Source: Haloplanus sp. GDY1
GTDB taxonomy: Archaea > Halobacteriota > Halobacteria > Halobacteriales > Haloferacaceae
DNA: 64,000 nucleotides
NCBI RefSeq assembly: GCF_023703775.1
Contig: NZ_CP098514.1
Location: 124,001 to 188,000 of the forward strand
Reading direction: 5' to 3'
The first letter of the stretch is position 1. The number at the start of each line of letters is the position of its first letter. The notes beneath the pieces were generated by a model, which saw only the letters and a list, made by a program, of their open reading frames with translations, made no database searches and was not told where the DNA came from. Positions 16,529-24,163 of this stretch are shown one piece after another. The position numbers and the translations under genes are program-made.

Positions 16529-17191
16529 TCAGAACGCCTCCGCGTCCTCCTGTCCGAAGATGATCTCCATGGCGACGTCGTTGAAGAACGTGCCGCTGTC
16601 CCGCCGCTCCAGTTCGGACGAGATCTGGTCGGCGTCGCCGACGAGGATGGCGTCGGTCGAACACTCCTCGGCACAGGCCGGTCCCTTGCCGACGTCCTGG
16701 CGCTCCTCGCACATCGTACACTTGTCCATCGTGCCGCCGGTGCCGAAGATCCGTGCGGCGCCGTCGTCCGACTCCGGGAACTGCGGGGCGCCGAACGGAC
16801 ACGCCGACAGGCAGTACTGACAGCCGACACAGAGGTCGTCCTGCACCTGCACGAAGCCGTCCTCCTTCTTGAACAGCGAGTCCGTCGGACAGACCGACAC
16901 GCAGGGAGCGTTCTCGCAGTGGTAACACTGCATCGGGACGCTCGTCTCGCCGGGCGATCGGTTCTGTTCGAGGGCGCGGGCGCTGTGGGCGTTGAGTCCC
17001 TGGGCACCCTCCTGACCCTCCAGCATCGTCGAGACGCTGATCCGCTGTTCGTCCTTCGGCGTGTCCCACGTCCGGTTGCAGGCCACGACGCAGCCGCCGC
17101 AGTCGATGCAGGCCTCGACGTCGGGGAAGATACGGGCGCCGTCGCCCGTACTCATCACGCCCTCGCGCATCCGCTCTTGGTTCGTGGACAT
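16529..17191 (-). CDS. Formate dehydrogenase iron-sulfur (beta) subunit
   Basis: A 220-residue protein with four Cys clusters for [4Fe-4S] centres in the DmsB/FdnH order: CIDCGGCVVAC (about 28-38), CYHCENAPCVSVC (about 89-101), CVGCQYCLSAC (about 121-131) and CTMCEERQDVGKGPACAEEC (about 157-176). It wires electrons from the molybdopterin subunit to the cytochrome b. It has no signal of its own and no FdnH-type C-terminal membrane anchor, so it presumably hitchhikes out with the Tat substrate. It begins 3 bases after the catalytic-subunit stop. Confidence 0.88.
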   Translation of the reverse strand: MSTNQERMREGVMSTGDGARIFPDVEACIDCGGCVVACNRTWDTPKDEQRISVSTMLEGQEGAQGLNAHSARALEQNRSPGETSVPMQCYHCENAPCVSVCPTDSLFKKEDGFVQVQDDLCVGCQYCLSACPFGAPQFPESDDGAARIFGTGGTMDKCTMCEERQDVGKGPACAEECSTDAILVGDADQISSELERRDSGTFFNDVAMEIIFGQEDAEAF

Positions 17192-17194
17192 GAG

Positions 17195-20100
17195 TTATTG
17201 CACCGCGTTGTAGTCGCGGACGTCGAACTCCTTTTGCTGGCCGAACCCGTCCTCGTCCTGCGGGAACGTGAAGCTGGACAGGTCGACGTCCATGTTCAGT
17301 TCGTCCACCAGCGACTGGGTGGCGGGCTGAACTTTCACCATCGCGGCCTTCGTCTCCTGCATCTGGGTCTCGACGTCGTAGCCGCGCGACGTGATGGTGT
17401 TGACGCTCTCGCCGATGGCGAAGGGCATGTTCCCCTCGGGGTAGCGTTCCTCCATGCTCTCCCCGTGGAACATCCCCGCCCAGTGGAAGGGGAGGAACGT
17501 CTCGCGCTCGCTCGGTCGGTAGGTCACGCGGGCCTTCACCAGGATCGAGCCCCGGTCGGCCGAGGAGACGACCACCAGATCACCCCCGTCGATCCCGAGG
17601 TTCTCCGCCATCGACGGATGGATCTCGGCGTACATGTGTGGCTGGAGGTCCGCCAGGTAGGTGTTGGAGCGCGACTCCGAGCCGCCGCCCTGGTGTTCGA
17701 CCTGCCGGCCGCTGGTCATGATGGTGTTGAGGCCCTGCTCCTGGATGGTCCGCATCACCCGCGTCTGCTCGCGGGCGTTGTTCTGGTCGAGGCGGTAGAA
17801 GTTGATCTGCTGGCCGTTCGCGGGCCACTGCTCGACCAGGTCGGGCCGTGGACTCTCCAGGGGTTCGCGGTGGACCGGCACCGTGTCGAGGAAGTTCCAG
17901 ACGACGCCCCGCGCCCGCCCCCTGCCGGTCGGCGCGTCCGGCTGTTTGTAGTCGTACTGCTCGTAGAACTCCTCGTCGAAGTCCGCCCACTCGTACTTCT
18001 CGTTCATGTCGACCGCGGTGTCGTAGACGGACTTGTCCTCGCGCAACGCGTACTCGTAGGGGAGCGTCAGCGCGTCGGGGTTGGTGAGGTCGTCGGGCAT
18101 CGTCGTCGCGAAGCCCGGATACTGTGGGACCCCCTGGATGGTGCCGTCGTACCAGTCCGGTTCGTACGGATCGCGCAGGAGGTCGAGTCCCTCCTCGCCC
18201 TGCTGATCGACGGTTTCCTGCATCGGGTAGTCGTCGCCGGCCCACTCGTCGGGGGTCGGCGCCTGCACCCCCCACCGCGCGCGGAAGTCCTGGCCGCCGT
18301 CGCGCGGATCCATGTCGTCGTTCCAGATGATCGGCGTCCCCGGGTGGCCCTCGCCCCAGCACGGCCACGGCAGCATCCAGAACTCGTCCTCGACGGGGGT
18401 GCCGGTGGCCCCCTTGAGGTCCTCCTGGCTGAACGCCCAGTCGTACTCGCGGTGGAGTTCGAGGCGCTCGGGGTCCTGGATGTAGCCGATGGTCCGCACG
18501 CCGATGTTGATCTCGCGGAGGCACTCCTCGTAGGTGCTCTTGCCGTTGTAGAGTTCGGGACCGGAGCCCCAGTCGAAGTGCTCGCCGAAGCCGAGGCGGT
18601 CCGCGAGTTCCTGCATGATCCGCATGTCCGGCCGGCTGTTGTGCGACGGGGGTCGCACCGGTTCGGACCACTGTACCGACCGGTGGGAGTTGGTCACCGA
18701 CCGCCAGTGTTCGTACTGGCTCGCCGCCGGGAGGATGATGACGCCGTCCTCGCGTTCCGGCAGCGCGCCCGCCCCCGAGGGGAACATGTCGACGATGACC
18801 AGCAAGTCGAGTTCCTCCATCGCCATCTTGGCCTTCTCCATCTCGCTGATGGAGTTGACCGAGTGCCCCCAGAAGAAGGCGATCTTCACCTTGTCCGGCT
18901 GGTAGATCGGCGTCTGCTGGAGCCGGTCCTCCTGGTCGAGGGCGGCCTCGAACCACCGCGCGACCGTGAGCCCGTTCTGGAACATCATCGACCGCTCGCT
19001 CGGCATCGCCTCGTCGATGTCGTCGACTCCTTCGGTCGTCGGGCTCTGCCGGACGTACTTCTCGGCCGGCATCTTCTCGAACCGGTCGTAGAGGTCCGGG
19101 AACGAGGTCGACCCGCTCGTGTACGGGCTCTGATTCCAGACGTCCGCCCAGTAGCGCCAGGACCCGGGTGAACTGTTCGCGTAGTACCCCGGGAGGATGT
19201 GACTCGCCACCGCGAGGTCGGTCGCCCCCTGGACGTTGGAGTGGCCGCGCATCACCTGCAGGCCGCCGCCGGACCGGGCCGCCGACCCCGTGGCGAGCGA
19301 CAGCGCCGCGTACGAGCGGATGTGCTGGGTGCCGTTGTTGTGCTGGGTGCCGCCCATCGCCCACTCGATCTGGACGTGCGGCTTGTTCTCGATGACGAGG
19401 TCGCCGAGCTGTTCCAGTTCGTCGACCGACAGCCAGGTGATATCCGACACCGTCTCCAGGTCGTAGCGGTCGAGTTCGGCTTCGAGGTCCGGCCAGCCCA
19501 TCACCCGCCCCTGGAGCATGTCCTGGTCGAGTTCGCCCTGATCGCGGATGTAGCGGATCAGCCCCATCATCAGCGCCGCGTCGGTGCCGGGGCGCATCCG
19601 GAAGAAGTGATCCGCGTGGGCCGCCGTCTTCGTGTATCGGGGTTCGACGACGACGACCGTGCCGCCGCGTTTCTGCCCCTCCAGGATGTGCTGCATCGCG
19701 ATGGGGTGGGCCTCGGCGGGGTTCTGGCCGATGATGAGATCCATCTCGAAGTTGCGATAGTCGTTGATGGTGTTCGTCATCGCGCCGTAGCCCCACGTGT
19801 TCGCCAGCCCCGCGACGGTCGTGGAGTGACAGATCCGCGCCTGGTGGTCGATGTTGTTGGTACCCATGAAGGCCGCCAGTTTCCGGCTGGCGTAGGCCTC
19901 CTCGTTGGCGTGGTGGGCGCTGCCGAGCAGCATGACGCTCTCGCGACTGTGCTCCTCCCAGACCCGTTCCACCTCGCTGGTGATCTGCTCGTAGGCGTCG
20001 TTCCACGAGACCTTCTCCCACTCGCCGTCCACCTTCCGTATCGGGTGTTTCAGGCGACGGTCGGAGTGTTCGCTACCCAGGATCGCCGCGCCCTTCGAAC

Positions 20101-20377
20101 AGAGCGATCCCGCGTTGACGGGGTGTTCCTCCCAGGGCTCCTGGCCGACGAACGCGTCGCCCACCCGTTCGCCTCTGAAGCCACAGCCGACGGCACAGAA
20201 GTTACAGATGGTCTTCGTGAGCTCCCCCTCCGTGTCGGCGGCCGACTGGTCTTCGCTCCCCGTCTGTGCGAGCGCCTGTCCCGCACCGCCACCGCCGAGA
20301 GCGACGGCACCGGCCAGAGCACTCGCCTTCATGAACGAGCGCCTGTCGAGGTCTATCGAGACTGGTTCAGTGCTCAT
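17195..20377 (-). CDS. Formate dehydrogenase catalytic (molybdopterin, alpha) subunit, Tat-exported
   Basis: A 1060-residue molybdopterin oxidoreductase. A twin-arginine signal (DRRSFMKASALAG, 11-23, ending ALAQT) directs folded export. A [4Fe-4S] site is formed by C58, C61, C65 and C93 (CNFCAVGC...CSKG). The metal ligand is Cys183 followed by His184 in RICHSTTVAGLANTWG, the pair that corresponds to Sec140-His141 of E. coli FdhF. GAMTNTINDYRN just after is also formate-dehydrogenase-like. Residues beyond about 890 form the C-terminal MGD-binding barrel (MYAEIHPSMAENLGIDGGD). It oxidises formate to CO2 outside the membrane and feeds quinone. It is larger than usual, with an acidic insertion around 690-850. 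It is first in its operon and divergent from the ferredoxin-rich partner. Confidence 0.88.
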   Translation of the reverse strand: MSTEPVSIDLDRRSFMKASALAGAVALGGGGAGQALAQTGSEDQSAADTEGELTKTICNFCAVGCGFRGERVGDAFVGQEPWEEHPVNAGSLCSKGAAILGSEHSDRRLKHPIRKVDGEWEKVSWNDAYEQITSEVERVWEEHSRESVMLLGSAHHANEEAYASRKLAAFMGTNNIDHQARICHSTTVAGLANTWGYGAMTNTINDYRNFEMDLIIGQNPAEAHPIAMQHILEGQKRGGTVVVVEPRYTKTAAHADHFFRMRPGTDAALMMGLIRYIRDQGELDQDMLQGRVMGWPDLEAELDRYDLETVSDITWLSVDELEQLGDLVIENKPHVQIEWAMGGTQHNNGTQHIRSYAALSLATGSAARSGGGLQVMRGHSNVQGATDLAVASHILPGYYANSSPGSWRYWADVWNQSPYTSGSTSFPDLYDRFEKMPAEKYVRQSPTTEGVDDIDEAMPSERSMMFQNGLTVARWFEAALDQEDRLQQTPIYQPDKVKIAFFWGHSVNSISEMEKAKMAMEELDLLVIVDMFPSGAGALPEREDGVIILPAASQYEHWRSVTNSHRSVQWSEPVRPPSHNSRPDMRIMQELADRLGFGEHFDWGSGPELYNGKSTYEECLREINIGVRTIGYIQDPERLELHREYDWAFSQEDLKGATGTPVEDEFWMLPWPCWGEGHPGTPIIWNDDMDPRDGGQDFRARWGVQAPTPDEWAGDDYPMQETVDQQGEEGLDLLRDPYEPDWYDGTIQGVPQYPGFATTMPDDLTNPDALTLPYEYALREDKSVYDTAVDMNEKYEWADFDEEFYEQYDYKQPDAPTGRGRARGVVWNFLDTVPVHREPLESPRPDLVEQWPANGQQINFYRLDQNNAREQTRVMRTIQEQGLNTIMTSGRQVEHQGGGSESRSNTYLADLQPHMYAEIHPSMAENLGIDGGDLVVVSSADRGSILVKARVTYRPSERETFLPFHWAGMFHGESMEERYPEGNMPFAIGESVNTITSRGYDVETQMQETKAAMVKVQPATQSLVDELNMDVDLSSFTFPQDEDGFGQQKEFDVRDYNAVQ

Positions 20378-20466
20378 GGTGTGTATCGTCCCCTCGGTAT
20401 GCGCGTGTCATTCACACACGTGCATATACTATGAGGCATAGGGATGACATTATATAAATTAATGCT

Positions 20467-20482
20467 TTTAGGTTGACCTAAA
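20467..20482. promoter_or_regulatory. Perfect 16-base palindrome in the fdh divergent promoter
   Basis: TTTAGGT-TG-ACCTAAA, a perfect 7+2+7 inverted repeat in the 194-base region between the catalytic formate dehydrogenase gene and the divergent ferredoxin-rich gene. It sits in a strongly AT-rich stretch next to TATATAA (20451-20457). Its central location makes it a candidate operator for coordinate control of both transcripts. The regulator is not identified. Confidence 0.55.
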
Positions 20483-20571
20483 TTGTTCGAACGAAAGTGG
20501 TGGTTACGGAAACTGAAAGTGAAGTTTGGTTCGCAGCAACTCTTATGTCCGTGGTACCATTTGACACGGGT

Positions 20572-22704
20572 ATGAACGTCGGCGCGATGGTGTGTTCCTG
20601 TGTGGACACGTGCGACATCGACCTGGAGGGCGTCAGGGACGGCGTCCGCGACGTGGAAGTCGTCGCGAGTTCCTCGCACCTCTGTGGCGAGGGGCTCCCG
20701 GGGATGGTCCACCTCATCGACGAGTACGACCTCGACCAACTCCTGGTGACGACGCCCGACTCGGGCTGTCAGGAGCGCATCCGCGAGGCAGCCGTGGAGC
20801 AGGGACTCCACCCCGACGCCACCGCGTTCGTCGACCACCGCGAGGGCGCGGCGTGGGTCCACGACCGGGACGCCGCGACGGCCAAGACCGCCCGCCTGCT
20901 GAACGCCCGCCGGGCCGGCATCGACCACGAACCCGTCTCCCGGACCGTCTCGCGGGACGCGGGCGACGCCGTCGCCGTCGTCGGCGACCCCGAGACGGCG
21001 GCCGCCCTCGCGGACACCGCCGACGTGACGCTCGTCGCCGACGGCGCCGACTTCGACGACGCCGACGCCGACCTCTCGGGCGTCGACCTGGCCCGCGGCC
21101 GCGTCGTCGACGTGGTCGGCGAGTACGGCGGCTTCGAACTCGAACTGCGCGCCCGGGTCACCGAGGACTGCATCTCGTGTCTGGACTGCGTCCGCGAGGG
21201 GCCGGACGGCACGGTGACGCGCAGCCCGGTCGATATCGCCCCCGAGGCGCCGGACGGCGAGTGGGTCGACTGCTGTCCGGTCGACGCCATCGACCTCGAC
21301 GGCGTCGAGCGGACGCTCGAAGCCGATCAGGTGATCTACCCGGCCGCGACCGGCACCACCCGGGGCGGCCGGGTCGGCCTCTACACCGGCCCCGTCGACG
21401 GCGCGACGATCGCGGCCGTCGAGGACCTGCTCGGCGGGATCGAGAAGCCCCAGCACCTCGACTTGGACATGGCCGTCTGTGCCGCCGGCGAGTCGAGTCA
21501 GGTCGGCTGTAACGCCTGCGTCGACGCCTGTCCCCACGGCGCCGTCTCCCGCCCCCGGATCGACGAGGTGTCCTTCGACCTCGTCGCCTGCCAGGACTGT
21601 GGCGCCTGTACCAGCGCCTGTCCCACCGGGGCGACGACCCTCCGTGACCCCTCGAACGAGCGCATCGCCCGCGAGGTGGAGGCGCTCCTCGACCCCGAGG
21701 CCGACGCGGACGGCGGCGGCCTCCTCGGCGGCCGCGGCGCCGACGCGGGCATCGACACGCCCGTGGTCGCCTTCGTCTGTTCGGAACGCGCCGCCGACGC
21801 CCTCCGTCGGTGCGGCCGCCTGGCCCGCGAGGACGACGACCTGCGCTACCCCCCCATCCTGCCCGTGCGGGTGACCTGCACCGACACCGTCGGCGAGGCG
21901 CACGTCCTCCACGCCCTGGCGGCCGGCGCCGACGGCGTCGCGGTCGTCGGCTGTGGCGGCGACTGTCTCCACGCCGGCCCGGACCCCAAGCGGGACCTCG
22001 TCCGCCGTCTCGACCGGGCGACGACCGACCTCGGCCTGGGCGAGCGCGTCACCTTCCTCGCGCCGGACCCCGCCGAACCCGGGGCCTTCGTCGAGGACCT
22101 CTCCCGGTTCGTCGTCGGCCTCGACGCGACGCCGGTCCCCCCCGGCGACCACGAGGCGACGGGGACCGTCAGGGACGACAAGCCCAACCCGCCGTTCAAC
22201 AGTCACGACTGGACCCTGGAGAGCGTGCGCGCCGTCCTCGACCACGTCGACCCCGAACGCGACGTGATCCGCGGCCTGACGGACTTCGGCTGGATGGAGG
22301 TGTCCGACGCCTGCAACCTGACGCCCACCTGTTCGAACCTGTGTCCGACCGACGCCATCCGCCGCACCGACGACGCCGACCTCGAGTTCAGCCACGAGGA
22401 CTGCGTCAACTGCGGGCTCTGCGAGGACGGCTGTCCGGAGACGGCCATCACCATGCGGGACGGCCTCGACCTGACGCGCCTGCCCGAGAACCGCGGCGGC
22501 GAGCGCTGGGAGACGGTCTACGAGGGCGAGATGCGAGCCTGCGTCCGCTGTGGCGAGCCCTTCGCCAGCGAGGGGACGGCCGAACACGTCGCCGACCAGG
22601 TCGGCGGCCTGGTGGAGGGCATCGCGCCGGACGGCGACCACAGCGTCTTCGACTACTGTGCGGACTGTCGGGGTGCCCTGCTGTTCGAGGAGGGTGGCCG
22701 CTGA
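20572..22704 (+). CDS. HdrA/MvhD-like multi-[4Fe-4S] electron-transfer protein
   Basis: A 710-residue protein. The N-terminus (VCSCVDTCDIDL, SSSHLCGEG) resembles the HdrA N-domain, followed by a shortened nucleotide-binding region (AVAVVGDPETAAALA) without a clear FAD GxGxxG. Ferredoxin-like sites follow: CISCLDC, CNACVDACPHGAV with CQDCGACTSACPTGA, an MvhD/FlpD domain (VAFVCSERAADALRRCGR...VTCTDTV...VGCGGDCLHAGPDPK), then CNLTPTCSNLCPTDAI and CVNCGLCEDGCPETAI. A CVRCGEPF...CADCRG zinc ribbon ends it. It is annotated in halophiles as a hydrogenase iron-sulfur subunit, but no hydrogenase is here. It probably transfers electrons for formate oxidation. The start at 20572 has MNVGAMVCSC as its first conserved residues. 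Confidence 0.78.
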   Translation: MNVGAMVCSCVDTCDIDLEGVRDGVRDVEVVASSSHLCGEGLPGMVHLIDEYDLDQLLVTTPDSGCQERIREAAVEQGLHPDATAFVDHREGAAWVHDRDAATAKTARLLNARRAGIDHEPVSRTVSRDAGDAVAVVGDPETAAALADTADVTLVADGADFDDADADLSGVDLARGRVVDVVGEYGGFELELRARVTEDCISCLDCVREGPDGTVTRSPVDIAPEAPDGEWVDCCPVDAIDLDGVERTLEADQVIYPAATGTTRGGRVGLYTGPVDGATIAAVEDLLGGIEKPQHLDLDMAVCAAGESSQVGCNACVDACPHGAVSRPRIDEVSFDLVACQDCGACTSACPTGATTLRDPSNERIAREVEALLDPEADADGGGLLGGRGADAGIDTPVVAFVCSERAADALRRCGRLAREDDDLRYPPILPVRVTCTDTVGEAHVLHALAAGADGVAVVGCGGDCLHAGPDPKRDLVRRLDRATTDLGLGERVTFLAPDPAEPGAFVEDLSRFVVGLDATPVPPGDHEATGTVRDDKPNPPFNSHDWTLESVRAVLDHVDPERDVIRGLTDFGWMEVSDACNLTPTCSNLCPTDAIRRTDDADLEFSHEDCVNCGLCEDGCPETAITMRDGLDLTRLPENRGGERWETVYEGEMRACVRCGEPFASEGTAEHVADQVGGLVEGIAPDGDHSVFDYCADCRGALLFEEGGR

Positions 22705-23330
22705 TGGACGACGACGCCCTCTACGCCTCGCGACTCGAACTCGTCGACTTCCTGATCGAGGCGCTCCACGACGTCCCCGACGAGGCGTTCGTCGAACGCC
22801 TGCTCTCCGGCGAGTTCCGGACGCCCGAGGGCGAGGTGAACGAGCCCCTGGACCACGGCTTCGCGGAGTTGCGGGCCTTCGTCGCCGAGAACGAGGGCCG
22901 CGACCCCGGGGCCGTCCACGACGACGTCGAACGCGAGTACACGCGCGTGTTCGTCGGCCCGCGACCGCCGGTGGTCGCCCACGAGACGTACTACCGCGAC
23001 GACACCGACTTCATGGGCGAGGGCCTCGCCGACGTGGAGGCGAGCTACGGCGCCGCCGGCTGGTCGCCGCCCGAGGACTACCCCGAGGAGAACGACTTCG
23101 TCGCCGTCGAACTCGCCTTCCTCCGCCACCTGATCGACAGGCAGCGGGCGGGCGCCGAGGAGGCGGTCGGCTTCGAGCGGGTCTTCCTCGAGGAACACGC
23201 CCTGCGGTGGGTCGAGCCGTTCACGACGGAGCTACGCGAGCAGACCGACAGCCGGCTCTACGTCGCGGTCGCGGGCATCTACGAGGGACTGCTCGCCTTC
23301 GAGGACGAACTCGTCGCCCAGCTGGGCTAG
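22704..23330 (+). CDS. TorD/DmsD-type molybdoenzyme maturation chaperone
   Basis: A 208-residue all-helical acidic protein starting at an ATG that overlaps the preceding TGA (TGATG). The EYTRVFVGPRPPVVAHETYYRD segment (about 73-94) is the core motif of the TorD/NarJ family (E-Y-x-R-L-F-x-G-P, then P-x-x-S-x-x), and NDFVAVELAFLRHLIDRQ with FLEEHALRWVEPFTTEL matches the later helices. Such chaperones bind the Tat signal of the molybdoenzyme until its cofactor is inserted, so it probably serves the adjacent formate dehydrogenase. It converges on the small membrane genes with a 4-base CTAG overlap. Confidence 0.85.
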   Translation: MDDDALYASRLELVDFLIEALHDVPDEAFVERLLSGEFRTPEGEVNEPLDHGFAELRAFVAENEGRDPGAVHDDVEREYTRVFVGPRPPVVAHETYYRDDTDFMGEGLADVEASYGAAGWSPPEDYPEENDFVAVELAFLRHLIDRQRAGAEEAVGFERVFLEEHALRWVEPFTTELREQTDSRLYVAVAGIYEGLLAFEDELVAQLG

Positions 23331-23569
23331 TCGCGGTCGGCGAGGGCGACGACGCCGACCAGCCCGACGATGGAGAGGCCGAGCAGGACGAGCACCGCCG
23401 GCGCCGCCAGCGCCATCGCCTGCTCCATCCTGAAGTACCACCGCCAGGTCTTGGCGAACTCGGCGAGGACGGCCACCGTCGCCGCGCCGAGGACGACCAG
23501 CACCAGACTCCCGACCGACAGGACGGTCAGGCGCCGCAGGAGCGTCGCCGGTCGGGACAGGTCAGTCAT
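23327..23569 (-). CDS. Small membrane protein, third of three overlapping genes
   Basis: An 80-residue protein with two membrane helices (about 13-36 and 51-75) joined by AEFAKTWRWYFRMEQAMA. The K-T-W-R-W-Y-x-R-x-E loop is very similar to KGTWHWAIHLESTIS of the 105-residue protein encoded just upstream, so the two are related halves of a pair. Its start overlaps that gene by 8 bases. It lies between the chaperone and the DyP-like gene and probably belongs to the formate dehydrogenase locus. Function unknown. Confidence 0.68.
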   Translation of the reverse strand: MTDLSRPATLLRRLTVLSVGSLVLVVLGAATVAVLAEFAKTWRWYFRMEQAMALAAPAVLVLLGLSIVGLVGVVALADRD

Positions 23570-23879
23570 CGATCACCACCCGCCCGATCAGGAGGAGGGC
23601 CGCCGAGGGGAGCAACAGCGCCAGCACCCCGGCGACGAACACGCCCATGAAGCTGATCGTCGACTCCAGGTGGATGGCCCAGTGCCACGTGCCCTTGATC
23701 TCGGCGATGATTCCCACGGTCCCGACGGTCAGCAGCGCCAGCACCAGCAGCGTCCCCAGCCCGTAGGTCACGCCGCGGAGGTAGCCGAGCGCGCGCGCCG
23801 GCGTCGACCCGCCCGCCGCATCCGCGCCGCCGCCCGTCGCCCCCACGGCGTCCCGCTCGCCCGACTCGGTCTCAGCCAT
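23562..23879 (-). CDS. Small membrane protein, second of three overlapping genes
   Basis: A 105-residue protein starting MAETESGERDAVGATGG, with an acidic/glycine N-terminal tail and two membrane helices (about 40-60 and 76-100) joined by AEIKGTWHWAIHLESTISF. It is topologically equivalent to the 80-residue protein that follows. The two His residues (H67, H70) flanking the helices could bind heme, but this is speculation. Its start lies inside the preceding 48-residue gene (8-base overlap) and its end overlaps the next gene by 8 bases. Confidence 0.68.
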   Translation of the reverse strand: MAETESGERDAVGATGGGADAAGGSTPARALGYLRGVTYGLGTLLVLALLTVGTVGIIAEIKGTWHWAIHLESTISFMGVFVAGVLALLLPSAALLLIGRVVIDD

Positions 23880-24018
23880 CCTCACCCCCGATGGCCGGTG
23901 CGTACGTTCGGTACATGTCGTAGACGACGACCGCCGCGACGCCGGCGCCCACCAGCAACAGCGGGACGGCGAGCCGAAGCGGCAGTGGACCGTACGTGGC
24001 ACCGAAACTCTGGTGCAT
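23872..24018 (-). CDS. Tiny single-helix membrane protein, first of three overlapping genes
   Basis: A 48-residue protein, starting MHQSFGATYGPLPLRLAVPL, with one membrane helix (about 15-34) and a short tail DMYRTYAPAIGGEDG. Support comes from an ATG, a composition distinct from shadow frames, and an 8-base overlap with the start of the next gene, the same coupling seen between genes two and three. Bases 24019-24163 upstream hold the divergent promoters of this group and of the DyP-like gene. Function unknown. Confidence 0.6.
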   Translation of the reverse strand: MHQSFGATYGPLPLRLAVPLLLVGAGVAAVVVYDMYRTYAPAIGGEDG

Positions 24019-24163
24019 GTGAACTCTCCTCGTGACCGGATACTGGGGCGCTCAGCGGTAAATAGCCTCGGGTCGATCCGCCCGCGAGGCGTGTCGAGGC
24101 GGGGACGGACGGCCTCGGACGCGGGAGTCTTAATACGCTCGGCGCCCTGCATGGGGCACGCCT

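Noticed and set aside
16241-19171. 976-codon open frame on the plus strand
   Set aside because: It runs antisense through the formate dehydrogenase genes, whose Cys clusters and Tat signal are unambiguous; the composition is His/Arg/Val-rich with no motif.
17580-20021. 813-codon frame on the minus strand, same strand as the catalytic subunit
   Set aside because: It is an out-of-frame reading of the formate dehydrogenase gene, Arg/Gly/Pro-rich and without motifs.
17195-20377. Possible selenocysteine in the formate dehydrogenase
   Set aside because: The active-site codon encodes Cys (RICHSTTV) and the frame has no internal TGA, so no selenocysteine is needed.
20374-22641. 755-codon frame antisense to the HdrA/MvhD-like gene
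   Set aside because: The plus-strand gene has five Cys-rich cluster regions; the minus frame has none and shows shadow composition.
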